From Mycolicibacter algericus DSM 45454 (GTDB lineage: Bacteria > Actinomycetota > Actinomycetes > Mycobacteriales > Mycobacteriaceae), in the NCBI RefSeq assembly GCF_002086455.1, contig NZ_MVHC01000017.1:21517-85516 (forward strand): 64,000 nt of DNA. Direction: 5' to 3'. Positions 19,705-29,908 of this stretch are shown here, piece by piece; position 1 is the stretch's first letter, and every line of letters begins with the position of its first letter. Position numbers and translations under genes: made by a program. The notes beneath the pieces are model-generated. The model had not been told where the DNA came from. It saw nothing but the letters and a program-made list of their open reading frames with translations, and did not search any database.

Positions 19705-20826
19705 ATGCCCAGCATCCCGCAATCATTGCTCTGGCTTTCACTGGTCGTCCTCTGGCTGTTCGTGCTGGTGCCGATGCTGGTCAGCAAGCGAGACGCCGTG
19801 CGGCGCACCAGTGATGTGGCGTTGGCGACCCGGGTACTGACCAGCGGGAGTAGTGCACGGTTGCTCAAGCGCGGCGGCCCGGCCGCCGGTCACCGCAGCG
19901 ACCCAGACTGGCAGCAACGCGCCACGGACACCGAACTCGACGACGTCGATGCCGTCGATGACGTCGCCGACGACGTGCCGCCCCGCCGGCGATCGCGGGT
20001 ATTCGTCGCCGCGGCCGGTGAGCAGGGTGAACTGGACCTGGACGTGTTGGACGTCGAGGTCGTCGCCGACGATTCCGCTGAATTGCCGCTGTCGGAAGCC
20101 GGCTTGGCCGCCGAAGTCGAAGCGCAGGAGCGGGCCCAGGCCGAGGCCGAGGCGCGGGCTCAGGCAGCGGCGGAGGCAGCGGCTCGCGCTCAGGCGGAGG
20201 CCGAGGCGCAGGCGGAGGCGGAAGCCCAAGCCGAGGCGGAGGCGCAGGCCCAAGCCGAGGCGGAGGCCGAACCGGAAGCCTTTGCCGAAGATGAGGCCGA
20301 GGCCGAGGCCGACGGCTATGAGTACGAATACGTCGAGGACAGCTCGGGTTTGGAAGCCGAAGCCGATTCGTCGGCGCCGGCAGCGGCGCGGCCGCGCCGC
20401 TACGACAGCAACACGGCCGCGGCCGTCAGCGCCCGCAAATACGAGTTCCGCAAGCGGGTGCTGATGTCGCTGGCGGTGATCCTGGTGTTGTCGGCGCTCA
20501 CGGCCTTCACGGTGGCGCCGACCGCATGGTGGCTCTGTGGCGGTGCAGCCGGTGCGACGGTGCTCTACCTGGCCTACCTGCGTCGGCAGACCCGCATCGA
20601 GCAACAGGTGCGGGCGCGGCGCGCGCGGCGGGCGGACCGGCCGCGTGCCCGGCGCGAGAGCGTCGGCGCCGAGGCGTTCGAAGTGGTGCCCTCGCGGCTG
20701 CGCCGACCCGGCGTCGCGGTGCTGGAGATCGACGACGAGGACCCGGTGTTCGAGCACCTCGAGTACGCGGCCACGGCGCGCGAGTATGACTGGCGTGGCG
20801 ATCTACCGCGGGCATCGGGCCAATAG
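19705..20826 (+). CDS. GlpR/SepX-like divisome membrane protein with Ala/Glu-rich region
   Basis: This 373-residue protein has an N-terminal membrane helix at residues 8-27 and a long acidic region. Within it residues 135-205 are almost only Ala, Glu, Gln and Arg in short repeats. Two further membrane helices lie near residues 250-293, with a basic C-terminal tail. The layout and its place after moeA1-rimJ match the actinobacterial GlpR/SepX family. Those proteins recruit the gephyrin-like Glp to the division site. An AAAGGAG site precedes the ATG. The Ala/Glu tract is encoded by repetitive DNA (about 20110-20320) and may vary in length between strains. Confidence 0.72.
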   Translation: MPSIPQSLLWLSLVVLWLFVLVPMLVSKRDAVRRTSDVALATRVLTSGSSARLLKRGGPAAGHRSDPDWQQRATDTELDDVDAVDDVADDVPPRRRSRVFVAAAGEQGELDLDVLDVEVVADDSAELPLSEAGLAAEVEAQERAQAEAEARAQAAAEAAARAQAEAEAQAEAEAQAEAEAQAQAEAEAEPEAFAEDEAEAEADGYEYEYVEDSSGLEAEADSSAPAAARPRRYDSNTAAAVSARKYEFRKRVLMSLAVILVLSALTAFTVAPTAWWLCGGAAGATVLYLAYLRRQTRIEQQVRARRARRADRPRARRESVGAEAFEVVPSRLRRPGVAVLEIDDEDPVFEHLEYAATAREYDWRGDLPRASGQ

Positions 20827-20877
20827 CGTCTCGGTTTCAGGGCGCCGGCCGCGGGCTGGTAGCCTGCTAGCGGTCAA

Positions 20878-20950
20878 GGGGCTATGGCGCAGTTGGTAGC
20901 GCGACTCGTTCGCATCGAGTAGGTCAGGGGTTCGATTCCCCTTAGCTCCA
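20878..20950 (+). tRNA. tRNA-Ala (anticodon CGC)
   Basis: The 73-nt cloverleaf has acceptor arms GGGGCTA and TAGCTCC, the anticodon stem ACTCG/CGAGT with loop TTCGCAT, and a T arm AGGGG-TTCGATT-CCCCT. The anticodon CGC reads GCG alanine codons. CCA is not encoded. It lies at the border of the accessory block that runs to about 27.3 kb. Confidence 0.96.
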
Positions 20951-20965
20951 CAGAGTTCGTGCAGG

Positions 20966-21541
20966 TCAGGATGTTCCCTGGCGAGCGGCAGCGTCCGGTG
21001 TGTAGGGCGGGCCGAGGAATCGGCGCACCGCGGCCTCCTCGTTGTCGGCATCCTGGATGGGCCAATACCAGAGCGCCAGGAACACCCGGATCAGCCACTG
21101 CGCGGCCAGCGGATCCGGGTTGTCGTCGCCGACCATTTCGGCGGCGAAGCGGGCGACGACGGGGGAGTCGGTCAGCCAGTCCGTGCCGGGAGAGCCGGTC
21201 ATGGCGCGCATGATCTGCGAGAGCGGTTCGGCGCGCAGACGCTGTAAGGCGACGAGGGTGGCGGTGACAATGCGCTCCGACCCCGTCAGCCCGGTGATGG
21301 CGTCGCGCACCGAGTCGAGAATACGTTCGGCTTGTCTGGCCAGCACCGTGTCGCGGATCGCCGCCTTGCCTCCGGCATGGCGGTAGATGGTCGCCGGCGA
21401 GCAGTGCACGACGGCGGCCAGGGCGTCGATGGTGAAGGCGTCGTAGCCCTGACGCGATATGAGCTCGGCGGCCGCGGCGTAAATCCGTTCGGCGCCCTCG
21501 CTGCGGCGATCCCGGCCGATCAGCCAGTCGTGGGCTGCCAC
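20966..21541 (-). CDS. TetR-family transcriptional regulator
   Basis: This 191-residue regulator has an N-terminal helix-turn-helix near residues 17-60, read from ERIYAAAAELISRQGYDAFTID and CSPATIYRHAGGKAAIRD. The C-terminal half is a typical variable ligand-binding region. The GTG at 21541 is the likely start. It is divergent from the P450 gene at 21736, with a dyad at 21589-21616 between them, so it may repress the P450 and itself. Its ligand is unknown. It starts the non-tuberculosis accessory block beside tRNA-Ala. Confidence 0.88.
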   Translation of the reverse strand: MAAHDWLIGRDRRSEGAERIYAAAAELISRQGYDAFTIDALAAVVHCSPATIYRHAGGKAAIRDTVLARQAERILDSVRDAITGLTGSERIVTATLVALQRLRAEPLSQIMRAMTGSPGTDWLTDSPVVARFAAEMVGDDNPDPLAAQWLIRVFLALWYWPIQDADNEEAAVRRFLGPPYTPDAAARQGTS

Positions 21542-21588
21542 CGATCAATCATCTCGCCTGGGAGAATCCATGACATCTTTTTATCACC

Positions 21589-21616
21589 GTGAGAAGGATT
21601 TCAGTGATTCTCTCAC
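21589..21616. promoter_or_regulatory. Dyad between tetR and P450 genes
   Basis: GTGAGA and TCTCAC form 6-bp arms separated by 16 bases. A second pair, GAGAATC near 21563 and GATTCTC at about 21606, overlaps the region. It sits in an AT-rich patch 48-75 bases before the tetR start and is a candidate operator. The match is modest. Confidence 0.35.
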
Positions 21617-21735
21617 CGCCGGCGCTGGTCGGCACGGTCGGCTGAGAACGCCCGCACGCCTCCGTTTCGGACCCGCCTCGCAACTTCGATAGACACCGTT
21701 GACGCAGGTCACCAGCCCGATACAGCCTGGTGGGC

Positions 21736-22950
21736 ATGAGTGCCGTGGTGGACGCGACGGACTTCTTCGGCCACGCCGCGATCCAAGACCCCAACCCGTT
21801 GTACGACACGATGCGCCGCCGCGGCGGCGTGAATCGGATCGGCGATTCTGCCTTCTACGCGGTGTGCGGCTGGGACGCCGTCACCGAGGCCGTGGACCGC
21901 GTCGAGGACTTCTCGTCGAACCTGACGGCGACGATGGTCTACCACGACGACGGGACGGTGACGCCGTTCGACATGGGAGCGCTCGGTGGACCGATGCATG
22001 CGTTGGCCACCGCTGACGATCCGCTGCACGCGGCACACCGGAAGTTGCTGCTGCCCCACCTTTCGGCTAAGCGGGTGCGCGTCATCGAGGAGTTCGCCGA
22101 AGCCACCGCCAAGCGACTGTGGGCCGAGGCGGGCGACGGTGGCCAAGTCGAATGGATGAGCACCATGGCCAACCGGCTGCCGATGACGGTGGTCGCCCGC
22201 CTGCTCGGTCTCCCGGAGGGCGATGTCGACACGTTGATCCGGCTGGGGTACGCCACCACCACCCTGCTCGACGGAATCGTCAGTGCGTCCCAGCTCGAGG
22301 CGGCCGGCGTGGCCGCCATGGAGCTTTCCGGTTATGTTCTCGAGCACTTCGAGAAGGCGGCCGAAAACCCTCAGCCGGGACTGATCGGTGACCTTGCCAC
22401 CCGCACCAAAACCGGTGAACTGGAGCAGCTTCCAGCACTGGCCATCATGCTCACCTTGTTCAGCGCCGCCGGCGAGTCGACCGCTTCGCTATTGGGCAGC
22501 GCCGCGTGGATCCTGGCCGACCGCCCGCACGTACAAGAGCAACTGCGCGCCCGCCCCGAGTTGCTGGATGCGTTCCTCGAGGAGACCCTGCGCTGCGAGT
22601 CGCCGTTTCGCGGTCACTATCGGCACGTGGTCGCAGATACCACGCTGGCCGGCGTCGAGTTGCCCGCCGACTCGCGGCTGCTGCTGATGTGGGGCGCAGC
22701 CAACCGCGATCCCCGGCATTTCGAGGCCCCCAACGACTTTCGGCTCGACCGCAGCGCCGGCAGAGGGCACTTGGCCTTCGGCAAGGGCGCGCACTTCTGC
22801 GTCGGGGCGGCGCTGGCCCGACTGGAGGCCCGGATCGTGTTTCGGATGCTGCTCGAGCAGACCAGCTGGATCGAGGCGGCCGACGTCGGCCAATGGCTGC
22901 CCAGCATCCTGGTCCGCCGCCTGGAGCGATTACAGCTCGACATCCGCTGA
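21736..22950 (+). CDS. Cytochrome P450
   Basis: This 404-residue soluble P450 should oxidise a small hydrophobic substrate with electrons from a ferredoxin. The oxygen-activation helix reads SAAGESTAS near residue 238. The ExxR motif is ETLR near residue 275. The heme-binding loop FGKGAHFCVGAALAR places the thiolate cysteine at residue 355. A GTG six bases earlier (21730) is an alternative start. No redox partner is encoded nearby. Subfamily cannot be assigned safely. It is divergent from a TetR gene and converges on the di-iron gene at 22973. Confidence 0.92.
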   Translation: MSAVVDATDFFGHAAIQDPNPLYDTMRRRGGVNRIGDSAFYAVCGWDAVTEAVDRVEDFSSNLTATMVYHDDGTVTPFDMGALGGPMHALATADDPLHAAHRKLLLPHLSAKRVRVIEEFAEATAKRLWAEAGDGGQVEWMSTMANRLPMTVVARLLGLPEGDVDTLIRLGYATTTLLDGIVSASQLEAAGVAAMELSGYVLEHFEKAAENPQPGLIGDLATRTKTGELEQLPALAIMLTLFSAAGESTASLLGSAAWILADRPHVQEQLRARPELLDAFLEETLRCESPFRGHYRHVVADTTLAGVELPADSRLLLMWGAANRDPRHFEAPNDFRLDRSAGRGHLAFGKGAHFCVGAALARLEARIVFRMLLEQTSWIEAADVGQWLPSILVRRLERLQLDIR

Positions 22951-22972
22951 GATCGGCGACCCATCGGGGCAG

Positions 22973-23797
22973 TCAGGGGTGCGTGACGAGATACGTCTCG
23001 TTGTCCAGCCCCTCGGTGAGCTCTGCAACGTCAAAGGGCCGATCGAGGCGCGCGCGTAACGCCGTCGGGTTGATCAACAGGCTGATCTCAGCGGTCTGCC
23101 GGGCGAACAGTCGCCCGATCACCGGGTAGAGCCGGCGCATGATCGCTCGCTCGGCCGCGGTGCAGCGCGATGCGCAGTAGCCGACGTGTCCGATCTCGTC
23201 GGTGAGAATCTCGCTGTAGAGCAGTGTGATTCGTGCCGCGACTTCGGGCTCGTCGGCGAACAGCTCGATGCCGACGCGGCGCAGTTCGTCGAACAGGATG
23301 CAGCCCGCCATCTCGGCGGCTCCGACGAACATGAAGCCGAGCCGCTCGGGTAGGAACACCCCGGCCTTGACGAACTGTCGCATCACAAACGGCGGCGGCA
23401 CGACTTGGAACGTCAGGTCGAATACGTCGAGGGCATAGGCCAGCAGCCGGGTGTGGTAGTGCTCCTCGAGTTCGAGGTAGACGTTCTCGGGCGGCAGGCT
23501 CTCGTCACTGTTCCGTCCGTAGGTCTCGCCCAGTCCGACGCCGAACCGTTCGGCCTGATTGAGCTTGGCGGTCGCCAACAGGAACAGCATCTTGCGGTCC
23601 AGGCCGGGCTCGGGCCGGCGGCGCCGCAGGTTGCGTAGGAACGTCGCGCGGTCGGCGGGCTGCGCAGAGCGGATCGGGTTTGCTTCCAGGTCATGGAAGA
23701 ACCGTTCTCGATTGGCCAGCCGCCTGTTGAGCAGGTCTGCTTCGCCATCACGTCTGGCCAGGAACTCCCGGTAGCCCTCGATGCCGGTGCTGTTCAT
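22973..23797 (-). CDS. Ferritin-like di-iron protein, putative oxygenase
   Basis: This 274-residue, mostly helical protein contains two ExxH motifs, E112-x-x-H115 (EEHYH) and E201-x-x-H204 (TDEIGHVGY). Glutamates at 162 and 171 (AEMAGCILFDEL) could bridge metals. This is the ligand pattern of ferritin-like di-iron oxygenases and desaturases. The reaction is unknown. The ATG at 23797 overlaps the stop of the upstream tetR as ATGA, so both are co-expressed from the promoter with the dyad at 24412. I do not recognise a named family member. Confidence 0.65.
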   Translation of the reverse strand: MNSTGIEGYREFLARRDGEADLLNRRLANRERFFHDLEANPIRSAQPADRATFLRNLRRRRPEPGLDRKMLFLLATAKLNQAERFGVGLGETYGRNSDESLPPENVYLELEEHYHTRLLAYALDVFDLTFQVVPPPFVMRQFVKAGVFLPERLGFMFVGAAEMAGCILFDELRRVGIELFADEPEVAARITLLYSEILTDEIGHVGYCASRCTAAERAIMRRLYPVIGRLFARQTAEISLLINPTALRARLDRPFDVAELTEGLDNETYLVTHP

Positions 23798-24399
23798 CGG
23801 TTCTCCATTCCCTTGACAATCGTTGTCACATAACGCTTGAGCAATTCGCCATCGTGCGCTCCGGTGGCCAACAGGGCGAACAGGCCGGTCAGGAAGAACG
23901 TTCCAAGCTCGCCCGCGTCGCGCTCCGAGGAAACCTGTCGCCGGTGCTGCGCCCGGCTGATCACGTCCTGCAAGAACTCCAGGAGGGGATGCTGCGCGAA
24001 CTCGTCTTCGGCGGGACGGGTCGAGGTGAAATGCAGCCCGAGCATGTCCTGGAAGACCACGGCGCCCAACCGGCGTTTGGCGCTGAGCACGTACTGCACG
24101 AGTTGGGTGAGCACGGCGGTCAACTCGCCGTCGGCCGCCCCGAGCTCATCGACGATTCGGGTCTCCTCGTTGTGCTCCAGCTCGACGAGGACGTGTTCCT
24201 TGGTGGGGAAGTGGAAGTAGAACGTGCCGCGCGCCACCCCCGCCGCGCCGGCGATCGCGCTGACGTCGGTGCCGGCGAGTCCGTATCGGCCGATCTCGGC
24301 AACCGCGGCCTCGAACAGCCGCGCCCGGGTCTCGAGCCGCCGAGTCTCCCGGATGCCCACGGCTCGCGATGGCGGCGCGGTCAGTTCGCTCGACGACAT
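23794..24399 (-). CDS. TetR-family regulator of the di-iron/EcsC locus
   Basis: This 201-residue regulator has its helix-turn-helix at about residues 22-67 (RARLFEAAVAEIGRYGLAGTDV, then VARGTFYFHFPTKEHVL). The start ATG at 24399 is preceded by TAGGGT six bases upstream, so the transcript is probably leaderless. A long inverted repeat (24412-24459) lies directly upstream, between this gene and the divergent ecsC. Autoregulation and joint control of both directions is the simplest reading. Its stop overlaps the di-iron gene start. Confidence 0.9.
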   Translation of the reverse strand: MSSSELTAPPSRAVGIRETRRLETRARLFEAAVAEIGRYGLAGTDVSAIAGAAGVARGTFYFHFPTKEHVLVELEHNEETRIVDELGAADGELTAVLTQLVQYVLSAKRRLGAVVFQDMLGLHFTSTRPAEDEFAQHPLLEFLQDVISRAQHRRQVSSERDAGELGTFFLTGLFALLATGAHDGELLKRYVTTIVKGMENR

Positions 24400-24411
24400 A
24401 TTCGCACCCTA

Positions 24412-24459
24412 GGCAATGTTGCTGACGACTGTCAATGACGGTCGTCAGCGAACATTGCC
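24412..24459. promoter_or_regulatory. Long inverted-repeat operator between tetR and ecsC
   Basis: The left arm GGCAATGTT-GCTGACGAC (24412-24429) is repeated inverted as GTCGTCAGC-g-AACATTGCC (24441-24459). All 18 arm positions match apart from one extra base. Divergent -10 boxes flank it: TAGGGT read on the minus strand (24406-24411) for tetR, and TAAGCT (24465-24470) for ecsC. A bound dimer or dimer pair would cover both -35 regions. Confidence 0.8.
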
Positions 24460-24477
24460 GCGAGTAAGCTGTGCTCC

Positions 24478-25524
24478 GTGGCCGATACCGCCCCGCCCGG
24501 CATGTCCGACTACGAGCGCAGGGCCTGGGAAGCGCTGCTCGAGGCCGCCACCGGCACCGAGCGACCCGGCCCGCTGGAAAGCTTGAGCCGCGGCATCACC
24601 GGACGCGCCAAAGCGCTGGCCGCCGAAGCCCGCTCCACGGTCGAACAGATCCCGGGAGCGACGGTCGCCATCGGCAAGGTCGACGATCTGACCACCAAGG
24701 CCATGGAGACCCTGCATGCCGTCGTGGTCGAGCGGGGACTCAATTCGGTCAAGCCGGCCGACGTTTTTGCGATGTTCGCCGACGAGGGCGTCACGGTGGC
24801 GTCCTACGAGGAGGTCAGAGAACTCGACCTGAAACACTGCGACCGCTCGGTGCCGCGGCGCAAGGAACGCTACATCGCCCTTGCGATGGCCGGCGGTGCG
24901 GCGTCATCGCTGGCGGTGACGGGGGCGGCCGTGTCGAGTCCTGTCACCGGCGGCACCACATTGACCGTCGCGGCGTCGGCCGTCGTTGCTGACGTCACCG
25001 CCGTGATGGCCGGGATGGGGCGCATCGTGGCGTTGGTTGCGGCGCACTACGGTTACGACGTCCGCGTGCCCGACGAGCAGGCGTTCGCCTCCGGGGTGAT
25101 CGCCTATTCCGCCGCGGGTGACCCTGCGGAGAAAGCCGCGGCGTTGGCTGCGCTGTCGCGGCTGACACAGCAGATGATGGGCGGGGCGTCGCGGCAGCGA
25201 CTCCAGCCGCAGCAAGCCGACAACGTGATCCGGCAGGTTTCCATGGCGCTGGGGTTCCGGCTGGCCAAACGCAAACTGGCGCAGGCGGTTCCGCTGCTGG
25301 GCGCGGTGGTCAACGGCGGACTCAACGCGCGTATCGCGCAGCAGACCTTCGAACGGGCCCAGCAGGCCTACCGGCTGCGGTTTCTCACCGAAAAGCACGA
25401 CCTGGACGCCGGCCGGTGGGCACCGGTGGCGTCGGACGACGCGATCGACATCCCGCTGATCGACGAGGTGCTCGACGCGGAACTCGCGTCCAGATCCGGT
25501 GACGCCGCGGGCGACACCGATTAG
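24478..25524 (+). CDS. EcsC-family protein
   Basis: This 348-residue protein matches the EcsC family: a charged N-terminal half, a short hydrophobic central stretch near residues 140-190 and a helical C-terminal part. The central stretch is rich in Gly, Ala and Val (AMAGGAASSLAVTGAAVSS). EcsC proteins are associated with Ecs ABC transporters in Firmicutes, but no transporter is encoded here and function is unknown. A TAAGCT box ends 7 nt before the GTG, so the mRNA is likely leaderless. It is divergent from a TetR gene. Its stop overlaps the DUF732 stop by two bases. Confidence 0.8.
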   Translation: MADTAPPGMSDYERRAWEALLEAATGTERPGPLESLSRGITGRAKALAAEARSTVEQIPGATVAIGKVDDLTTKAMETLHAVVVERGLNSVKPADVFAMFADEGVTVASYEEVRELDLKHCDRSVPRRKERYIALAMAGGAASSLAVTGAAVSSPVTGGTTLTVAASAVVADVTAVMAGMGRIVALVAAHYGYDVRVPDEQAFASGVIAYSAAGDPAEKAAALAALSRLTQQMMGGASRQRLQPQQADNVIRQVSMALGFRLAKRKLAQAVPLLGAVVNGGLNARIAQQTFERAQQAYRLRFLTEKHDLDAGRWAPVASDDAIDIPLIDEVLDAELASRSGDAAGDTD

Positions 25525-25853
25525 GTCAGGGTTTCAGGGCACAGTTCGTGCTGGGCGATGTTGATCACCGGGCGCAGGTTAACCGTCAGGTCATCGACCA
25601 TCGACGGTCCGCCGAACGACGGCCGGCGCACGTAAGCGTCCACGACCTGGTCGACCGTGGCGCCGCTGCGCAACTGGTTGCAGAACCGGTGCCCCGCCGA
25701 CAGTCTGGCGTTCGGTGGGCCGGACCGGAAGACGCCGTTGGCGTCCAGGGCGGCGATGTAGCTGGCGTCGTCGGCGTGGGCTGTCGGCGGGCTGCCGAGC
25801 AGCGCCATGGACGCGACACCGACGAGCGCGGCCGTGCGCAGAATCCAAGTCAT
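25521..25853 (-). CDS. Secreted DUF732 protein
   Basis: This 110-residue protein has a signal peptide (residues 1-26, MTWILRTAALVG... ending AHA before DDASYIAAL). The DUF732 domain follows, with two cysteines (Cys72 region RFCNQL and the C-terminal ELCPE). DUF732 proteins are small exported mycobacterial proteins of unknown function. The ATG at 25853 is chosen because the signal peptide begins there and TAGCAT (complement of 25861-25866) lies 7 nt upstream. Extending the frame upstream gives no sensible sequence. Confidence 0.8.
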   Translation of the reverse strand: MTWILRTAALVGVASMALLGSPPTAHADDASYIAALDANGVFRSGPPNARLSAGHRFCNQLRSGATVDQVVDAYVRRPSFGGPSMVDDLTVNLRPVINIAQHELCPETLT

Positions 25854-25963
25854 ACCGGCGATGCTACGTCCAAACAGTCCGCAAACGAGCCCACTTCTGC
25901 GTCCCCGGCGCAAAGGTGCGAGTGCACTCCGCCCTGAAAGCCATGGACGCAGCGCCAACGGGG

Positions 25964-27334
<1,371 letters not shown>

Positions 27335-27413
27335 TCAACGTGTCGCTGTCAGCGGGCACAGGCTAGCCGCCTTAATCGCTAACGCCGAATCGAGTTGGTT
27401 ACGTCGCTGTTAA

Positions 27414-28487
<1,074 letters not shown>

Positions 28488-28530
28488 CCGCCGCCACCCG
28501 GGACGGTCGGCGTTGGGTAGATTGGCTGCG

Positions 28531-29187
28531 ATGTTGAACCTTCGCGCGGTGCTGGCAGCGGGCTGTGTCGGCTTGCTCGCCGCCTGCAGCTCTGATCCCG
28601 GCGAGGTGACCGCCGACATCGGCAAAGTGGCCGACCTCAAGTCCGCCTTCGGTCCGGAGTTCCAGGTCAAGGCCATCGCGCCGACCGGTCTGGACCCGAA
28701 GTTGCTGGCGGCCAACACTTTGCCTCCGGGCTTGAAGTTCGAGCCCGCCGACTGCTCGAGGTTCGCAGTCAGCCAGCAACTGCCGCAGGGTGTGCAGGGC
28801 AACATGGCCGCTGTGGCTGCCGAGGGCAACGGCAACCGCTTCATCACCATCGCCCTGGAGACCTCCGAGCCGGTCCCGTTCAACGAACCGGGTAAGTCCT
28901 GCCGCCGGATCGGCTTCGCCGGCGAACGGATGCGCGGCCTGGTCGAAACCGTCGAGGCGCCGCGCATCGACGGCGTGCAGACCATCGGGGTGCACCGGGT
29001 GGTCGAGGCGGTCGCCGGCGGCAAGTCGCGCGTCGGCGAGCTGTACAACTACTCGGCGTATTTCGGGCCGTATCAGGTGCTCGTCACCGCCAACCCGCTG
29101 GTGGCGCCGGACAAGCCGGTGATCCCCGTCGACACCGCCCGAGCCCGCGAGCTGCTGGTGGCCGCGGTCGCCGCGGTGCGCGGCTAG
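28531..29187 (+). CDS. Secreted lipoprotein (Rv0999/DUF5642-like)
   Basis: This 218-residue protein has a signal peptide with lipobox LAAC (GLLAACSSDPG) placing the modified cysteine near residue 19. The mature part has two further cysteines (PADCSRF and KSCRRIG) and a mixed fold without a recognised catalytic motif. It corresponds to Rv0999 by position. The ATG at 28531 has TAGATT (28518-28523) seven bases upstream, so the transcript is probably leaderless. Function is unknown. Confidence 0.75.
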   Translation: MLNLRAVLAAGCVGLLAACSSDPGEVTADIGKVADLKSAFGPEFQVKAIAPTGLDPKLLAANTLPPGLKFEPADCSRFAVSQQLPQGVQGNMAAVAAEGNGNRFITIALETSEPVPFNEPGKSCRRIGFAGERMRGLVETVEAPRIDGVQTIGVHRVVEAVAGGKSRVGELYNYSAYFGPYQVLVTANPLVAPDKPVIPVDTARARELLVAAVAAVRG

Positions 29188-29249
29188 GCGATCGCAAGCG
29201 CGGCGCAGCCGGGCGCAGCGGATCGCCGCTATGAGTCTGAGCTTTCGCG

Positions 29250-29846
29250 CTACCGCACGCCGCGCGGCCGGAACTGGATGCTGATCCGCGGGCCGACGGG
29301 TGCCGCCGTCTTCGGTATCGAGTGCTCCCAGGTGCGCTGGCAGGAGCCGCCCATCACCAGCAGGTCGCCGTGGTGTTGCGACAGCCGCAGCGCCGTGCCG
29401 CCGCCCCGGGGACGCAGCGCGAACGTGCGGGTGGCGCCGACGCTGACGATCGCGACCATGGTGTCTTGGGTGGCGCCGCGACCGAGGGTGTCGCCGTGCC
29501 AGGCCACGCTGTCGTTGCCGTCGCGGTACAGGCACAATCCCACCGTGGCGAACGGTTCGCCGAGTTCCCCGGCGTAGATGTCGTTGAGTCGCCGGCGCAG
29601 CCGGCTGACCGCCGGGTGCGGCGCATCGCCGGCGGCCAGGTCGTGGAAGCTGACCAGCCTGGGTACGTCGAGCAGCCGGTCATACATCCGGCGGCGCTCG
29701 GCTCGCCAGGGGACTGCGGATCGCAGTTCGGCGACCAGGTCGGTGCCTTCCGTCACCCAGTTGGGACGGACGTCGAGCCAGGCGCCGTCGCCCAGCTGCC
29801 GGCGTTCGCTCAGGTCGAACAGCGACTCCTGTACGGGTACCGCCAC
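29250..29846 (-). CDS. AlkB-like 2-oxoglutarate/Fe(II) dioxygenase (Rv1000c-like)
   Basis: This 198-residue protein has the AlkB-type iron site. The first pair is in WHGDTLG near residue 122, the distal histidine in TWEHSIPK near residue 180, and the 2-oxoglutarate arginine in ISIQFRPRG at the end. AlkB enzymes repair alkylated nucleobases by oxidative demethylation. The GTG at 29846 is supported by TAAGCT seven bases upstream. A GTG at 29867 is an alternative. arcA, which lies beside this gene in M. tuberculosis, is absent here. Confidence 0.88.
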   Translation of the reverse strand: MAVPVQESLFDLSERRQLGDGAWLDVRPNWVTEGTDLVAELRSAVPWRAERRRMYDRLLDVPRLVSFHDLAAGDAPHPAVSRLRRRLNDIYAGELGEPFATVGLCLYRDGNDSVAWHGDTLGRGATQDTMVAIVSVGATRTFALRPRGGGTALRLSQHHGDLLVMGGSCQRTWEHSIPKTAAPVGPRISIQFRPRGVR

Positions 29847-29908
29847 GGCCGCCAGCTTATCGCACACCAGTTCGATTCGTCGAGATTGAAGGGCTGAGCG
29901 GACACGCT

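Noticed and set aside
25854..25963. Possible repeat or gene remnant between DUF732 and gdhA
   Set aside because: The sequence looked repeat-like, but no second copy was found in the window and no reading frame is convincing.
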